A stretch of DNA of 27,545 nucleotides from the NCBI GenBank assembly GCA_013115125.1, contig JABANN010000463.1, forward strand, positions 1-27,545, read 5' to 3'. Under the pieces are notes generated by a model, which was given only the letters and a program-made list of their open reading frames with translations, was not told the origin of the DNA and did no database searches. Shown here piece after piece: positions 19,128 through 27,545 of the stretch; the first letter of the stretch is position 1; the number at the start of each line of letters is the position of its first letter. Both the position numbers and the translations under genes were made by a program. This DNA comes from Perkinsus olseni (taxonomy: Eukaryota; Perkinsozoa; Perkinsida).

Positions 19128-20293
19128 ATGCCTCTCTCTCAGGTGCTGAAGGGCTACATGGCTGTCGTTGTTGAGTATTTAGTCGCTGCTTGCGGCCCTA
19201 AGAGGAGCCGTCAAAGTGGACCACGTAAGCACAGTAGCTCGGTGCCATCGACGCGCTCGTACTCTCCGAGTGTGACTATTCTTGTTGCTCAGGTACTGCT
19301 CTCTTCGGTCTGCAGCGTCCCCCGATAATATCGGGGTTCGACACGGTCATGCGCTGTGATAAGAACACCACCGTGGATGAGATCCTATTGTGAGTGAAGA
19401 CTTTGAATGGGATGCTTCCGTAGCAATCTTAGTGGCAAACGAAAGTTAACGTTTGTCGCTGTAAAATCGGAAGTAAAGCAAAAGCGGGGTTATTGGCGAA
19501 CTCGGGACCGAGTAGTTATGTCCTGGAGCCAGATGAGATACCGCTGACAATGTGGCGTCTGCCTACTGAATATTGGTATTGGAATTGATCGACCGAGCTG
19601 AGACTGTATAGTACTGCTGTATATAGCGCGCGGCCGAATCATCCATTCTACTCGACTCTGCTAACTCGTGTGCCACCTCAGTTTGCATGATGCTCAGGTT
19701 CGCTCTCCCCTTCGTGTTAACTAATGCAAAATCACAGTTTGTGATATCGCTCCCGACTGACGTCAAAGTTGACTTGTCAGAGTTTCGAAAGGTCGTTGGA
19801 GATGAAGTGCGGATTATCAGAGAGAGCGATGACGAGCTGCAGGCGAGAAAGGACCAGTTGTGAGTGGGGCTTGTGTCGCACCGCAGCTCTCGATTATCCC
19901 ATCTGCTGGGCTTCAACCTGGATTGGATTATAGTAACCGATTTCTTGTGACCGGGGGAATCGTTAACCGTCAGTTGTGGCGTTGGCAACGAAGGGAGGTG
20001 TTATCGTCTTCCTGATGCGTTCAGGTATAATGTTTACAAGCCGGCCTTCCCCGACGGGAACTGCTGTCCGCTGGCGTCACATTTCGTGTCTGTTTATTTG
20101 CCGATGGGCCATATCAAGTCGGTACAGCCGAATGATGAGAAGTTCGAGAAGAAGTTCAGAGATTCACGTGAGTTGGGCCTTCGGGAGAATTTGCCGAATC
20201 TTGTGCAGTGTTGCTCTTCGCCGACGCTCCAATGGGGATCCTCCTGTCTCGTTTTCAGGAAAATGGTTGGCCATGGCGAATTTGAGTTGCTGA
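19128..20293 (+). CDS. small protein with a YbaK/ProX-like stretch, 5 exons, 177 aa
   Basis: A tentative match. The region FVLTNAKSQFVISLPTDVKV, followed by DLSEFRKVVGDEVRIIRESD, has the strand-helix pattern of the YbaK/ProX (aminoacyl-tRNA deacylase or editing) domain, which clears misacylated tRNA. FPDGNCCPLASHF would occupy the later glycine/proline loop. I cannot confirm the catalytic lysine, so the function is uncertain. The ATG at 19128 begins MPLSQVLKGYMAVVVEYLVA. Exons: 19128-19224, 19293-19389, 19698-19859, 20025-20167, 20259-20293, all in phase. Intron 2 (308 nt) is much longer than the others and contains the third hairpin element. The short C-terminus, KWLAMANLSC, is not typical of the family. 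The gene structure is more certain than the name. Confidence 0.55.
19412..19480. repeat. hairpin element copy R3
   Basis: The outer stem is CTTCCG/CGGAAG and the inner stem GTGGCAAACG/CGTTTGTCGC (10 bp with two wobbles) around an 8-nt loop. The internal loops are CAATCTTA and TGTAAAAT. It sits inside intron 2 of the YbaK-like gene. Confidence 0.72.
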
Positions 20294-21220
20294 TTTGGTA
20301 TGGTATAAGTTTATAACTACTTATGATTAGGTGTTGATGCGAGTACATGATCTTATTTTATTTTTTGTGGTTTCTGAACATCCTGACAAGTGTTGGGTTA
20401 TGTGCAGTTAGCGCTACTACCTGCGAGATACTCTATGATTTGGTTTCGAGTACACTTGAGACGCTCTTCTGTCGGCTTGACCCTTATTTTAGCGCAATGC
20501 ATTGCGAGCGAAGGGTATGGGTGACGGGCTGAGAGGCGACTGCGTTTATTCACTCAGTGGAGATGAGCAATAGCTCTTCTTTTCGGTACCTTCTCCCATT
20601 GGATGTGGGGCTGCTTGAGAGCATGCCCGAAGTTTTGAATCGAGCCAACATCAAAAGATTGGGTGGTCTCCACGTAGCTATCCCACACAAAGTGAGAGTC
20701 CTTCAGTGTGAAGTTTATACTTCTCAAGCGGGCCTTGACTTTAAGATCCAGCACGTCTGTCCATTCGGGTGATGATAGCCGGACGCAATGGTTGTAGCTT
20801 CCCGTTCCGAGTTTCGAGCGCAGCTGTTTTCCGACTTCTCAGCCTTGCGTATCGAGTTTCGCTGGTGAGCGAATAGACGTTCAGGGCTTGCCAGGGAGAA
20901 GCACGTTGTCGTTGCCCTCCATAATGGAGCCTCAGGCTCCATTGATTAGCCCCTCGGCGTCTCCGTGTATTCTTTGGGATTCTCTCTTACCAGTGCCCTC
21001 AAGATTGCAAGGTAGGCTGGGAGACGAGACGTGCGGGCGAGGATGCACATTCGTTGGAGCTCCCCGTCATTTCCTAAGCCTCTGGAATACTTTTCTAAAC
21101 CCGTCCACAAAATTATATCACATGAAGTTTGTTTCTAATTTCTCCGTAGCGATTGTGACTCAGGGCCCGAAACTTGGTGTATGAACTCATCTGGCCTTGA
21201 GAACGAGTGAACGAGTGACC
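20294..21220. other. spacer with no supported gene
   Basis: About 0.9 kb separates the YbaK-like gene from the intronless repeat-protein gene. None of the open frames has a start, splicing pattern or family likeness I would support. One perfect palindrome lies at 20923-20943. Confidence 0.5.
20923..20943. repeat. perfect 21-nt palindrome, one-base centre
   Basis: AATGGAGCCT and AGGCTCCATT flank a single C at 20933. It lies in the spacer about 280 nt upstream of the intronless gene. Confidence 0.85.
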
Positions 21221-22405
21221 ATGGAGAAAGCGCTCCCGGTGAAGTGGTATTCGTATGACATAGTTTACACTCTCACCAGATTAGGGTCTCGGGCCATCGA
21301 GGGCGATGCGAGGTGCTTTCATGTTGCACCTCGAGACGGGCTATCCTTATTTGCTAGGAGACTCTACAGAAGCCTGAGGCAACTTCGGAAGGAGAACCCT
21401 GGTCGATACCCCGGATCCCAGCTCATCTTCTGTTACACCAAACTCGGACTCATGGTCGGCATCGGCGCGGAGAAGAAGGGGAGCAACCGTTGGGGTGCTA
21501 CTCGTTACGCTTTCCGGATAGATCTCCCAGGATCAACACCCACCTATGATGACATCTGCCGAGTCGCACCGTCGATAACGTCACGACAGAAGAGAGCGCG
21601 GAAGAGGAAATGTCGCGATAGAGAGCAGGAGTCGGCCGGTGATGCTGGCCTCTACCATGCAAGGGATGCCGCTGGCAACTATGCGGGTGCTGACCTGCCG
21701 TCCTCGTCCTTCGATGCTTCAAATTTCGAAATCCGACATAATGGAGCGTATGATTCTTCTTGGGACTTTGCCCGGTCTTTAGTCGATTCCTCGGGCTTCG
21801 CTCCAGTTGAAGGGCGTGCTGATGAGAATCATCATCATGTGATAGAGACGGGGGGGCCCATAACAAGTGCGGACGTTCCCATATTGCATCCCGAGTTTGA
21901 AGATCAATGGCCTGGGGCCGAGGTTCGGTCGAAGCTCGAGCGAGCCTCGACCTACGAGGAGTGGGTCGAAGCTCTACTCGGAGCGCCAGACCCCGAACAG
22001 CCCGAGAGGCGTACTGGTGAGCATCACCATTCAGAGAGAGGGAGTTCCTCTGCAAGTGTGGATGATCTTCAATTTCCCTTCGAGTTTGATGATCTGTGGC
22101 CTGATCCGGAGGCTCGCTCTAACGATGAGTGGGTTGAGGCTATCTTTGATTCGGCAGGGTCCGTCCAATCGGCGGCGCACACTGCTGAACATCATCATGA
22201 GATAGACGGGGGAAGTACCACTGAGGATGAGGAAGATCTTTCACTGCCCTTCGAGCTTGAAGATCTGTGGCCTGAGGCCGAGGATCGTTCGAGCGAGGCG
22301 CAGTTGATCAGAGCCTTCCTTGCTTTTCCAGAGGCCTCCAATCCGCCTCCACCCGCTGTATTGCCAACAGGAGAGTTGGAGGAAAACTCATCATCGAGGA
22401 GCTGA
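21221..22405 (+). CDS. intronless protein with acidic DLWP repeats, 394 aa
   Basis: I do not recognise this family. The ATG at 21221 sits in a good context (GACCATGG). Residues 1-112 form a basic, Trp/Tyr/Arg-rich globular-looking region (KWYSYDIVYTLTRLGS...). A Lys/Arg cluster, RQKRARKRKCR (about 121-131), could be a nuclear localisation signal. The remainder is acidic and built of three clear units, plus an eroded first one, of about 55-64 residues. Each has HHH, then PFEFDDLWPDPEARS or a variant (FEDQWPGAEVRS, FELEDLWPEAEDRS), then EEWVEALL or DEWVEAIF. A basic domain plus acidic aromatic repeats would suit a DNA-binding regulator with activation-type repeats, but that is inference. The single exon stands out among intron-rich neighbours. 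There is no membrane segment or signal peptide. Confidence 0.75.
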   Translation: MEKALPVKWYSYDIVYTLTRLGSRAIEGDARCFHVAPRDGLSLFARRLYRSLRQLRKENPGRYPGSQLIFCYTKLGLMVGIGAEKKGSNRWGATRYAFRIDLPGSTPTYDDICRVAPSITSRQKRARKRKCRDREQESAGDAGLYHARDAAGNYAGADLPSSSFDASNFEIRHNGAYDSSWDFARSLVDSSGFAPVEGRADENHHHVIETGGPITSADVPILHPEFEDQWPGAEVRSKLERASTYEEWVEALLGAPDPEQPERRTGEHHHSERGSSSASVDDLQFPFEFDDLWPDPEARSNDEWVEAIFDSAGSVQSAAHTAEHHHEIDGGSTTEDEEDLSLPFELEDLWPEAEDRSSEAQLIRAFLAFPEASNPPPPAVLPTGELEENSSSRS

Positions 22406-22905
22406 TGAGGTGTCGTCCACCTCGACGAGTATACCCGATGGAGAGAGGCTCATCTTGAATTTGTGATGAGGCAGGCGGGGGACGCTCGCTGGCATTCGGC
22501 ATCAACTCTTGGAACATCGGATCTGACTCGCTAGGATTGATCGCAGCTTGTCGTACGACTCACGAGCTCATCGGTGCCTGTTAACAAGCGTAGTTTGCGG
22601 TTTTGAGAAGAGGGCTTCACTACGGAAGGAGCGGCTTCCCAAATTCTTCTGTTCTCAAGCATGCACCTTTATGAATTGATTTTATGTGATGACAGTGTTG
22701 ATGTCTTGGATGTTGAATGAAGGGTTTGTGTTCGCAGCCACTGATGGTCGGCTCTTAATGCTTCCCCCTCTCAGGCTTTCTCTCGAGTGCCACGCTCGTA
22801 GAGCGTAACGAACTGGATTTCCGGTACGTTGTGAGGTTAGGACTCCTAACTTAGAGGAAATAATTCCATCACAAGAGTACAGTGTGTTCATGTTCACTCT
22901 GAATT
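22406..22905. other. spacer with no supported gene
   Basis: About 500 nt between the intronless gene and GPHR, presumably the 3' UTR of one and the promoter of the other. I see nothing definite in it. Confidence 0.5.
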
Positions 22906-25900
22906 ATGGCAAGTTCACTTGACGAGGCTGCAGTGCAGAAACGTCTCGGAGGCTCGACAGCTATCCTGGCTATGTCAGGCATGTGGTTGATGTTTCTCGC
23001 GGGAGGCATGTAATAAGGGAGCTCGGCAATGAGTCTCGCTTGGTCGTAATGCAATCTGTCTGAATCACTGATAGAGGTTCCCCATGTCGGCCCTAGCTCA
23101 CTGAGAGGTCTTCAATCTCAAATATAGAACTCCGTCCGAGGTTGGTGAGGGGATGACTCATCCCCTCACCAACCCGGATGAGAGAGGGCATTGCTTCGTC
23201 TTGGGGATGTTGGACGAGCAAATGCTGGGCTCAGAATCATCACAGGATTGATACTGGATTCAATACGTTGCACTGGAAACCCTCTCCCTTCCCGGCACCC
23301 GCACTGCAAACTGCTATTATCAGTATGAGGCTGTAGCGGAAGTTTCATTTTACGGTTTGGGAAGCTCATGAACAACCGCTTTCAGATGGTTTTCACGCCG
23401 AGTTCTATTTCGAGATCTTCCTCTGAGTTCATCATCTGCTGTCACTCTGGCTGCGAGTGGATTCTCACTCTCGCTCTCGCTGAGCGGCTTGTTAATTCTA
23501 CTCCTGGGATTACAGTTGGCGCCAGTAGTGGATGCTCACGCAAGGATGGTTGCGTGGAGTAAGACTGGCTCAGCCGTTAGTGTGTCAAGCTCTCGACCTT
23601 GCAGCCCGGGTTCGACCCCGTGGGAGTTGATTGAATAGATACATGCTTGAGCGGCATCCTTCTGATGGTCTATGTCCTACTGCCCATATCGCTTCTCATA
23701 ATAGCGTGCCCGAGACGATCTCACAGTAAGCTGCTGCCCTTCGTTCCCTACCACCTCGGATCTCGCGTCAGGTTCTAGTTCCGTAGGCTCTACTGCTGTG
23801 AAGGGCTCGTCTTTACCCCATAGGGTACAATCGCTATGCTGTGGGGGCCTGGCGCTGTATATAGTCTATTGGACCATGAAGCAGAGTAGTGGTCGGGAAG
23901 GCCACGGGTGATTGGTCGGATGGATGGAACTGGGAATACAGAAAGGATTCTGCAAGGGGCTCGCAAATCTGAATCTTGCACAGAGCATCGGTAGTCTGCC
24001 ATGGCTCTGTGCAACCCAGGGTCTGGCGGCGCCGGCTCCGTCGAGATGATGATGCACGCTCTGACTGAGTCTGCTTATCTGAGATCTCGTGGATGATTCT
24101 GGCTGGCCATTCCACGTGGAATATCGGCTAGCTGTGGTGCTCTGTTGGAGCTTCGCTGAGTGAAAAATGTCCACCTGGCTCATCACGGTTCCTTCAGGCA
24201 GTGGCTTCCTGTTGTCGACAACAGGATCGATTGGAGTGGTACTGGTAGCCATCGTATCTGGGTATGGTGCTGTGAAGTTCCCTTATTCTAATATATCCAG
24301 GCTTATGAATCCTGTAGGCAGCTCCACCTTCTCGATCACCGTACAAACGCCACTGTTCGGAGTTGCAATACGAGCGTTCGAAATGACAGCTGCCTTGTTC
24401 TGAGCCTTCGGGCTGCAGTTTTTGAGGGGTTGTTGTCGTGAAGAATGTACTACCATACTGACAGGTGACGAGGATGCAGCTTCGGGAACAACAGAAACGG
24501 CTACTCCACACTTTACAGTTGATCGGCGAGAGGAAGAGAGCCGTTCTCCTGGAGAGACATGACCGGGCCAGCGGGCTTAGTGCAGCCCCGGGGCGGGCGA
24601 AGGGTGAGTCATCGACGTAGACAGGACGCGTTGTAGTAAGTTAGTTGTTGATCAGGGTATGTCTCGAGTGTCCTGGGCTGGATACTGGGCGGCGCATCCG
24701 AAGGTTCGTCCGAGAAGGACATGCTGTACGAGATCGAGGCACTAGAGTCTATGAGTGAGATCATACTGATGTCTTCGCTTGCTTCTAGCCCAAAGGTCTA
24801 CTCAAGTCCTGCCAGGGCACTCTAGCCTCGAGTCATGAGAGCTTCACACGATCTGTACTCCGCCTTTGAATCGAATTGACAATCTCACATTCTCGTGTAT
24901 GCGTTAGGATTGTCTCGTGTCCGTACCCTAGGTCGATGATTGCTTTTAATGATCCTCTGTGTCATTCGTGACAGGTTCTGAGATGTACACCAGTTTGGAG
25001 AATCTCACCGAGGAGAGGCAGCGAGTTCTCTACTCCACCACTCGCATAGGGCGAATAAAAAACTTATGGGGTAGGCCACTCGTTTTTATCGACTTGGCAC
25101 AACCGCGGCGGCGCCCGAGATGCCGCTCAGCAGTTCGCTGCGATGGAGTTCCGCTCCTGCATGTCTCCGGTACAGTGGCCGGAGCGCTCCTCAGAGTCCA
25201 TGACCCGTCGTTCCATGTTGCTCACTTGGGCCTTTCATCACATCTTCTCACTACCACATTCCAAAGAAGTTTTCAACTTCTAACGGAACTCACCGCTACT
25301 GTTGCGGGGCAGCATTCTCTGAGAACGCTGGTAGCTTTCACGAATTTCTTTGTCGCTAAACTTACGAGTAGCGTCCATCCAGTAAGCCTGCTTGAAGCAC
25401 CCTGAAATTGAGTAAGGGTCAATGAAGGACGGTCAATGCACTGCTAAGTGTGGATGAGCACGAAGCTCGAGAAAAGCTCGGTGTCAAACCCTGAACCCTT
25501 CCCATCTGGCGTAGTGGCCTCATTTCTGCATGTTGCATTTTTTCGACTTTAAAAGAATTCAGGGACGTTTCTCATAGGCTAATACTTCGTCAAACACTCC
25601 CACTTGAAAAACTCTCCACTATTTGGTTCGATTTGTACCAGTGCCTTCCGCTGTAGTGTCTTTGTTCAATTCTGTTCAGGGTGGATAATGTCGCTTGTCT
25701 GCTGCTACAAGATCATCACTTCCTCTCGGAACTTCATCAAGGGCAATGTTACTGACAGGAGTTTGATAGAGCGCGTGTTAAGAGCTGCCATCACGTACAC
25801 ACCCGTGAGTTCTTGGTTTTTTTGAGACCTCTTCCGTGCATGCCCTCACGTTCAGTTGGAAATTGACGTCCAGTACTGGTTGCGTCTACTAACTGTACTC

Positions 25901-26757
25901 TTTATCGGATACCTGGCCATAAGCAACACGAGGAACTGCATCTCGCAGCTGCTGTCGATATTCAGACTACTTCAACCGTAAGTCGGATCTCTTGCCTGAA
26001 CCAAATCTAGTCGCTCCGGGCCTACTTTCTTGAACTGTTGTACGCTGTGCTTCGGCTCGCGTGCACTGCACTAGAGTGGATGGTTCCAAGAAAGAAGATT
26101 CTTCAGGCATGCAGGGATGGAGTCCTCACAGAAGACGAACGCAGCGATCGCTATCATCATGGCCCAGGTTGAAGGTTGGTCAGAAGCATTCGTGTACTGT
26201 ATTGCCTTCCTCTTAGATGATGCTGTTGTACTTCTGTACGTGTACATTGATGATGAGGGGAGCACTGCCGTTGAATAGCAGAGCGAGAATAGAACTCGAG
26301 AGATTCTTCGGGGATAAGGTGGCTTATTCGGCACATGTTTTTAGAATTACTCGTCCTGGGCGTTACAAAAACGATCACTTTTCACTTACGGATCCAAATC
26401 GCATACACGATTGAGCTGTTCGAGTGAAGCTGGCAGCCGTCCGAAAGGATCTCTCATCCCCTAGCCGACGTCAAATAACTAGTCATGAGCAACTTGGGAT
26501 TTCAAGCCCTTTCGTGTATGATGGTTTGTGGCTAGGGCTCCGCTTGAGCGTATCCATTCGCGTTCTGCGGCGTTAATGTTACCGCGCTGTGCCGGCTGTT
26601 AGGGGCCTGATTGTATCGGTTTTAGGTGGACTTCACCTCAATGCAGCTTCGGTTTGACTGCACCTTCGCTATAGCGGCCTGCGTGTCTGCAGCACTCCTA
26701 GCTCTCCAGTGGTTCTATCGCCGGGCAACTACTAAGCGCGTTTTGAAGACAGCCTGA
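22906..26757 (+). CDS. GPR89: Golgi pH regulator (GPHR/GPR89 family), 13 exons, 497 aa
   Basis: GPHR is a multi-pass membrane protein of the Golgi/ER, described as an anion channel that keeps Golgi pH. The spliced protein follows the family from end to end: N-terminal membrane segments (AILAMSGMWLMFLAGG; LSLSLSGLLILLLGLQLAP; ILLMVYVLLPISLLIIA) and GVVLVAIVSGYGAVKFPYSN. A cytoplasmic coiled segment (QLREQQKRLLHTLQLIGERK) precedes the signature EALESMSSEMYTSLENLTEE and YSTTRIGRIKNLWGW. The later membrane segments are LRLLTVLFIGYLAI, NAAIAIIMAQMMLLYF and FAIAACVSAALLALQWFY. Exons: 22906-23009, 23386-23558, 23639-23725, 23772-23891, 24198-24313, 24465-24603, 24656-24754, 24975-25070, 25680-25804, 25856-25977, 26107-26167, 26217-26336, 26626-26757. 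All junctions keep phase. Introns run from 46 to 609 nt. The intron at 26337 has a poor donor (GTTTTT). Confidence 0.9.
23140..23174. repeat. perfect 35-nt palindrome, one-base centre
   Basis: Seventeen-base arms (GGTTGGTGAGGGGATGA and complement) flank a single C at 23157. It is inside GPHR intron 1 (23010-23385), one of the longer introns of the gene. Confidence 0.93.
23559..23638 (+). other. 80-nt GPHR intron that resembles a whole tRNA
   Basis: The intron is bounded by exons encoding ARMVAW and CLSGILLMVY and keeps phase. Starting 8 nt inside the donor it reads TGGCTCAGCCG (A-box-like, 23566-23576). After 32 nt comes GGTTCGACCCC (B-box-like, 23609-23619), at about tRNA spacing. It ends GATTGAATAG. 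The arms pair only in part, so it is tRNA-derived or tRNA-mimicking rather than a working tRNA gene. Confidence 0.7.
24207..24226. repeat. perfect 20-nt even palindrome inside a coding exon
   Basis: TCCTGTTGTC and GACAACAGGA meet at the centre with no spacer. It lies in GPHR exon 5 and encodes FLLSTTG at the start of a membrane segment. Confidence 0.85.
25071..25679 (+). other. 609-nt GPHR intron
   Basis: The longest intron of the gene, between NLWG and WIMSLVCCYK. Both borders are GT/AG and in phase. An open frame enters it from exon 8 but shows no family likeness, so it is not counted as coding. I see no palindrome or B-box-like motif in it. Confidence 0.7.
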
Positions 26758-27414
26758 AGGATGCACCGCGTCTGACTGAAACGCCGGAGTCCTTGTTTGA
26801 CGTGACGAGTTGCTGTTGACGACCGTTTTACGACTCATCGAATTCGTTTCTTACTTGTCTTTTTGTGGTCTCGTTTCTGCAAGTGCTCGGGAGATTGGGA
26901 GCCGGATAAAAGTCGGAAAATCTCGACATAACGATGCGCCCAACAAGAGCGAATATTTCTTGTGTGAGGAACCCTGCCTGTTCACCGCGGCGGAGGGTAT
27001 TACTTGCGGCTGATGACATTCGACACAGTATTGTAGTTGAGCAATCCTCGACGATTGGCATTCCGGATTAGCATTCGAGCTCGGCTTTGGGCACTCCCGT
27101 GTCGGCGGTGTGAAGAACGTACGGGCATGTGTACGAGGCGCGAATATCCTTATACAGGAATCGAAAGAAAGGCTATGGATCCTCGAACCTTATTAGTAGT
27201 CGCAAAGACTGAACGCAAGAGAAGACACGTCGTGTTGTGTTAGAGACTGTGTGGAGACGGCCATTTTTTCTTGCAGAGGCTACAGCCGAATTGTGACGCG
27301 CCCCAGAAGGTGATTCAAAGAGAGTATTGATGATGATTGTCAGGGCCACTAATTCAGCAGCCTCGATTAATGAATACTTCACACAGTTTCCCATAACCAC
27401 CTTTCATCGTTATA
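26758..27414. other. spacer with no supported gene
   Basis: About 660 nt between the GPHR stop and the next start codon. I see no supported coding exon, and nothing beyond the presumed 3' UTR and promoter. Confidence 0.5.
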
Positions 27415-27545
27415 ATGCCTTCTCTACCGCACTTCGCACTGGTCTTACTTGCTTCCTTATGCCTCTTGGTTTCAGCTGACGTTAATGATGCTGTCTACCG
27501 CTTGATAGATGTCCTGCCGGGGCAAGTCCAAACTGGGGGTATCCC
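27415..27545 (+). CDS. secreted protein, N-terminal fragment (runs off the window)
   Basis: The ATG at 27415 opens a classic signal peptide: MPSLPHFALVLLASLCLLVS, with a short polar start, a Leu-rich core and a likely cleavage after VSA (before DVNDAVYRLIDVLPGQ). The frame stays open for 43 codons to the end of the window. The mature part begins acidic and shows no recognisable domain yet. The protein should enter the secretory pathway; whether it stays soluble or membrane-bound cannot be told from this piece. Confidence 0.7.
   Translation, partial: MPSLPHFALVLLASLCLLVSADVNDAVYRLIDVLPGQVQTGGI

Noticed and set aside
20888-21184. 98-codon plus-strand frame before the intronless gene
   Set aside because: No family likeness, biased low-complexity sequence, and it contains the 20923 palindrome; treated as spacer.
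24959-25405. 148-codon open frame in the GPHR region
   Set aside because: Only its first part (24975-25070) is a real GPHR exon; the rest reads into an intron whose removal restores the family sequence.

Overview
The window looks like nuclear DNA of an alveolate protist, most likely a Perkinsus-type perkinsozoan. The reasons are mixed base composition near 50% GC, very intron-dense genes with many introns of only 32-60 nt, and an ankyrin-plus-bromodomain protein of the kind known from apicomplexan parasites. The genus is an inference; no spliced-leader or rRNA marker was seen. Exon structures were worked out by reading both strands and requiring GT...AG borders, matching codon phase and family-like protein sequence across each junction.

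Layout. The genes form two one-way blocks that diverge at about 15.2-16.4 kb. The left block is on the minus strand: a bromodomain/ankyrin protein (9854-15221), a five-KH-domain RNA-binding protein (4205-8223) and a mitochondrial type-I DnaJ/Hsp40 (900-3786). A plus-strand tRNA-Gly(UCC) lies at 9332-9403 between the first two. The right block is on the plus strand: a 16-exon aldehyde-dehydrogenase-superfamily protein (16387-18777), a small protein with a YbaK/ProX-like stretch (19128-20293), an intronless protein with acidic repeats (21221-22405), the multi-pass membrane protein GPHR/GPR89 (22906-26757) and the first 43 codons of a secreted protein (27415 to the end). The genes are housekeeping or regulatory (chromatin reading, RNA binding, mitochondrial protein folding, aldehyde oxidation, Golgi ion balance) and do not form one pathway.

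The unusual signal lies in the introns and spacers. (1) At least five introns, in three genes, and one spacer carry a tRNA T-arm/B-box-like motif in the sense direction, usually just after the 5' splice site and often followed by a T-run that leads into the AG. One 80-nt intron (23559-23638) has both A-box-like and B-box-like motifs, so it resembles a tRNA used as an intron. (2) Three diverged copies of a ~58-nt element between 18.79 and 19.48 kb keep the same two-helix fold with compensating base changes. (3) Many perfect odd-length palindromes with a single central base, unrelated in sequence, occur in long introns, spacers and one coding end. (4) The strand-switch spacer is rich in hairpins. 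I saw no virus-like elements, CRISPR arrays or intact transposons.
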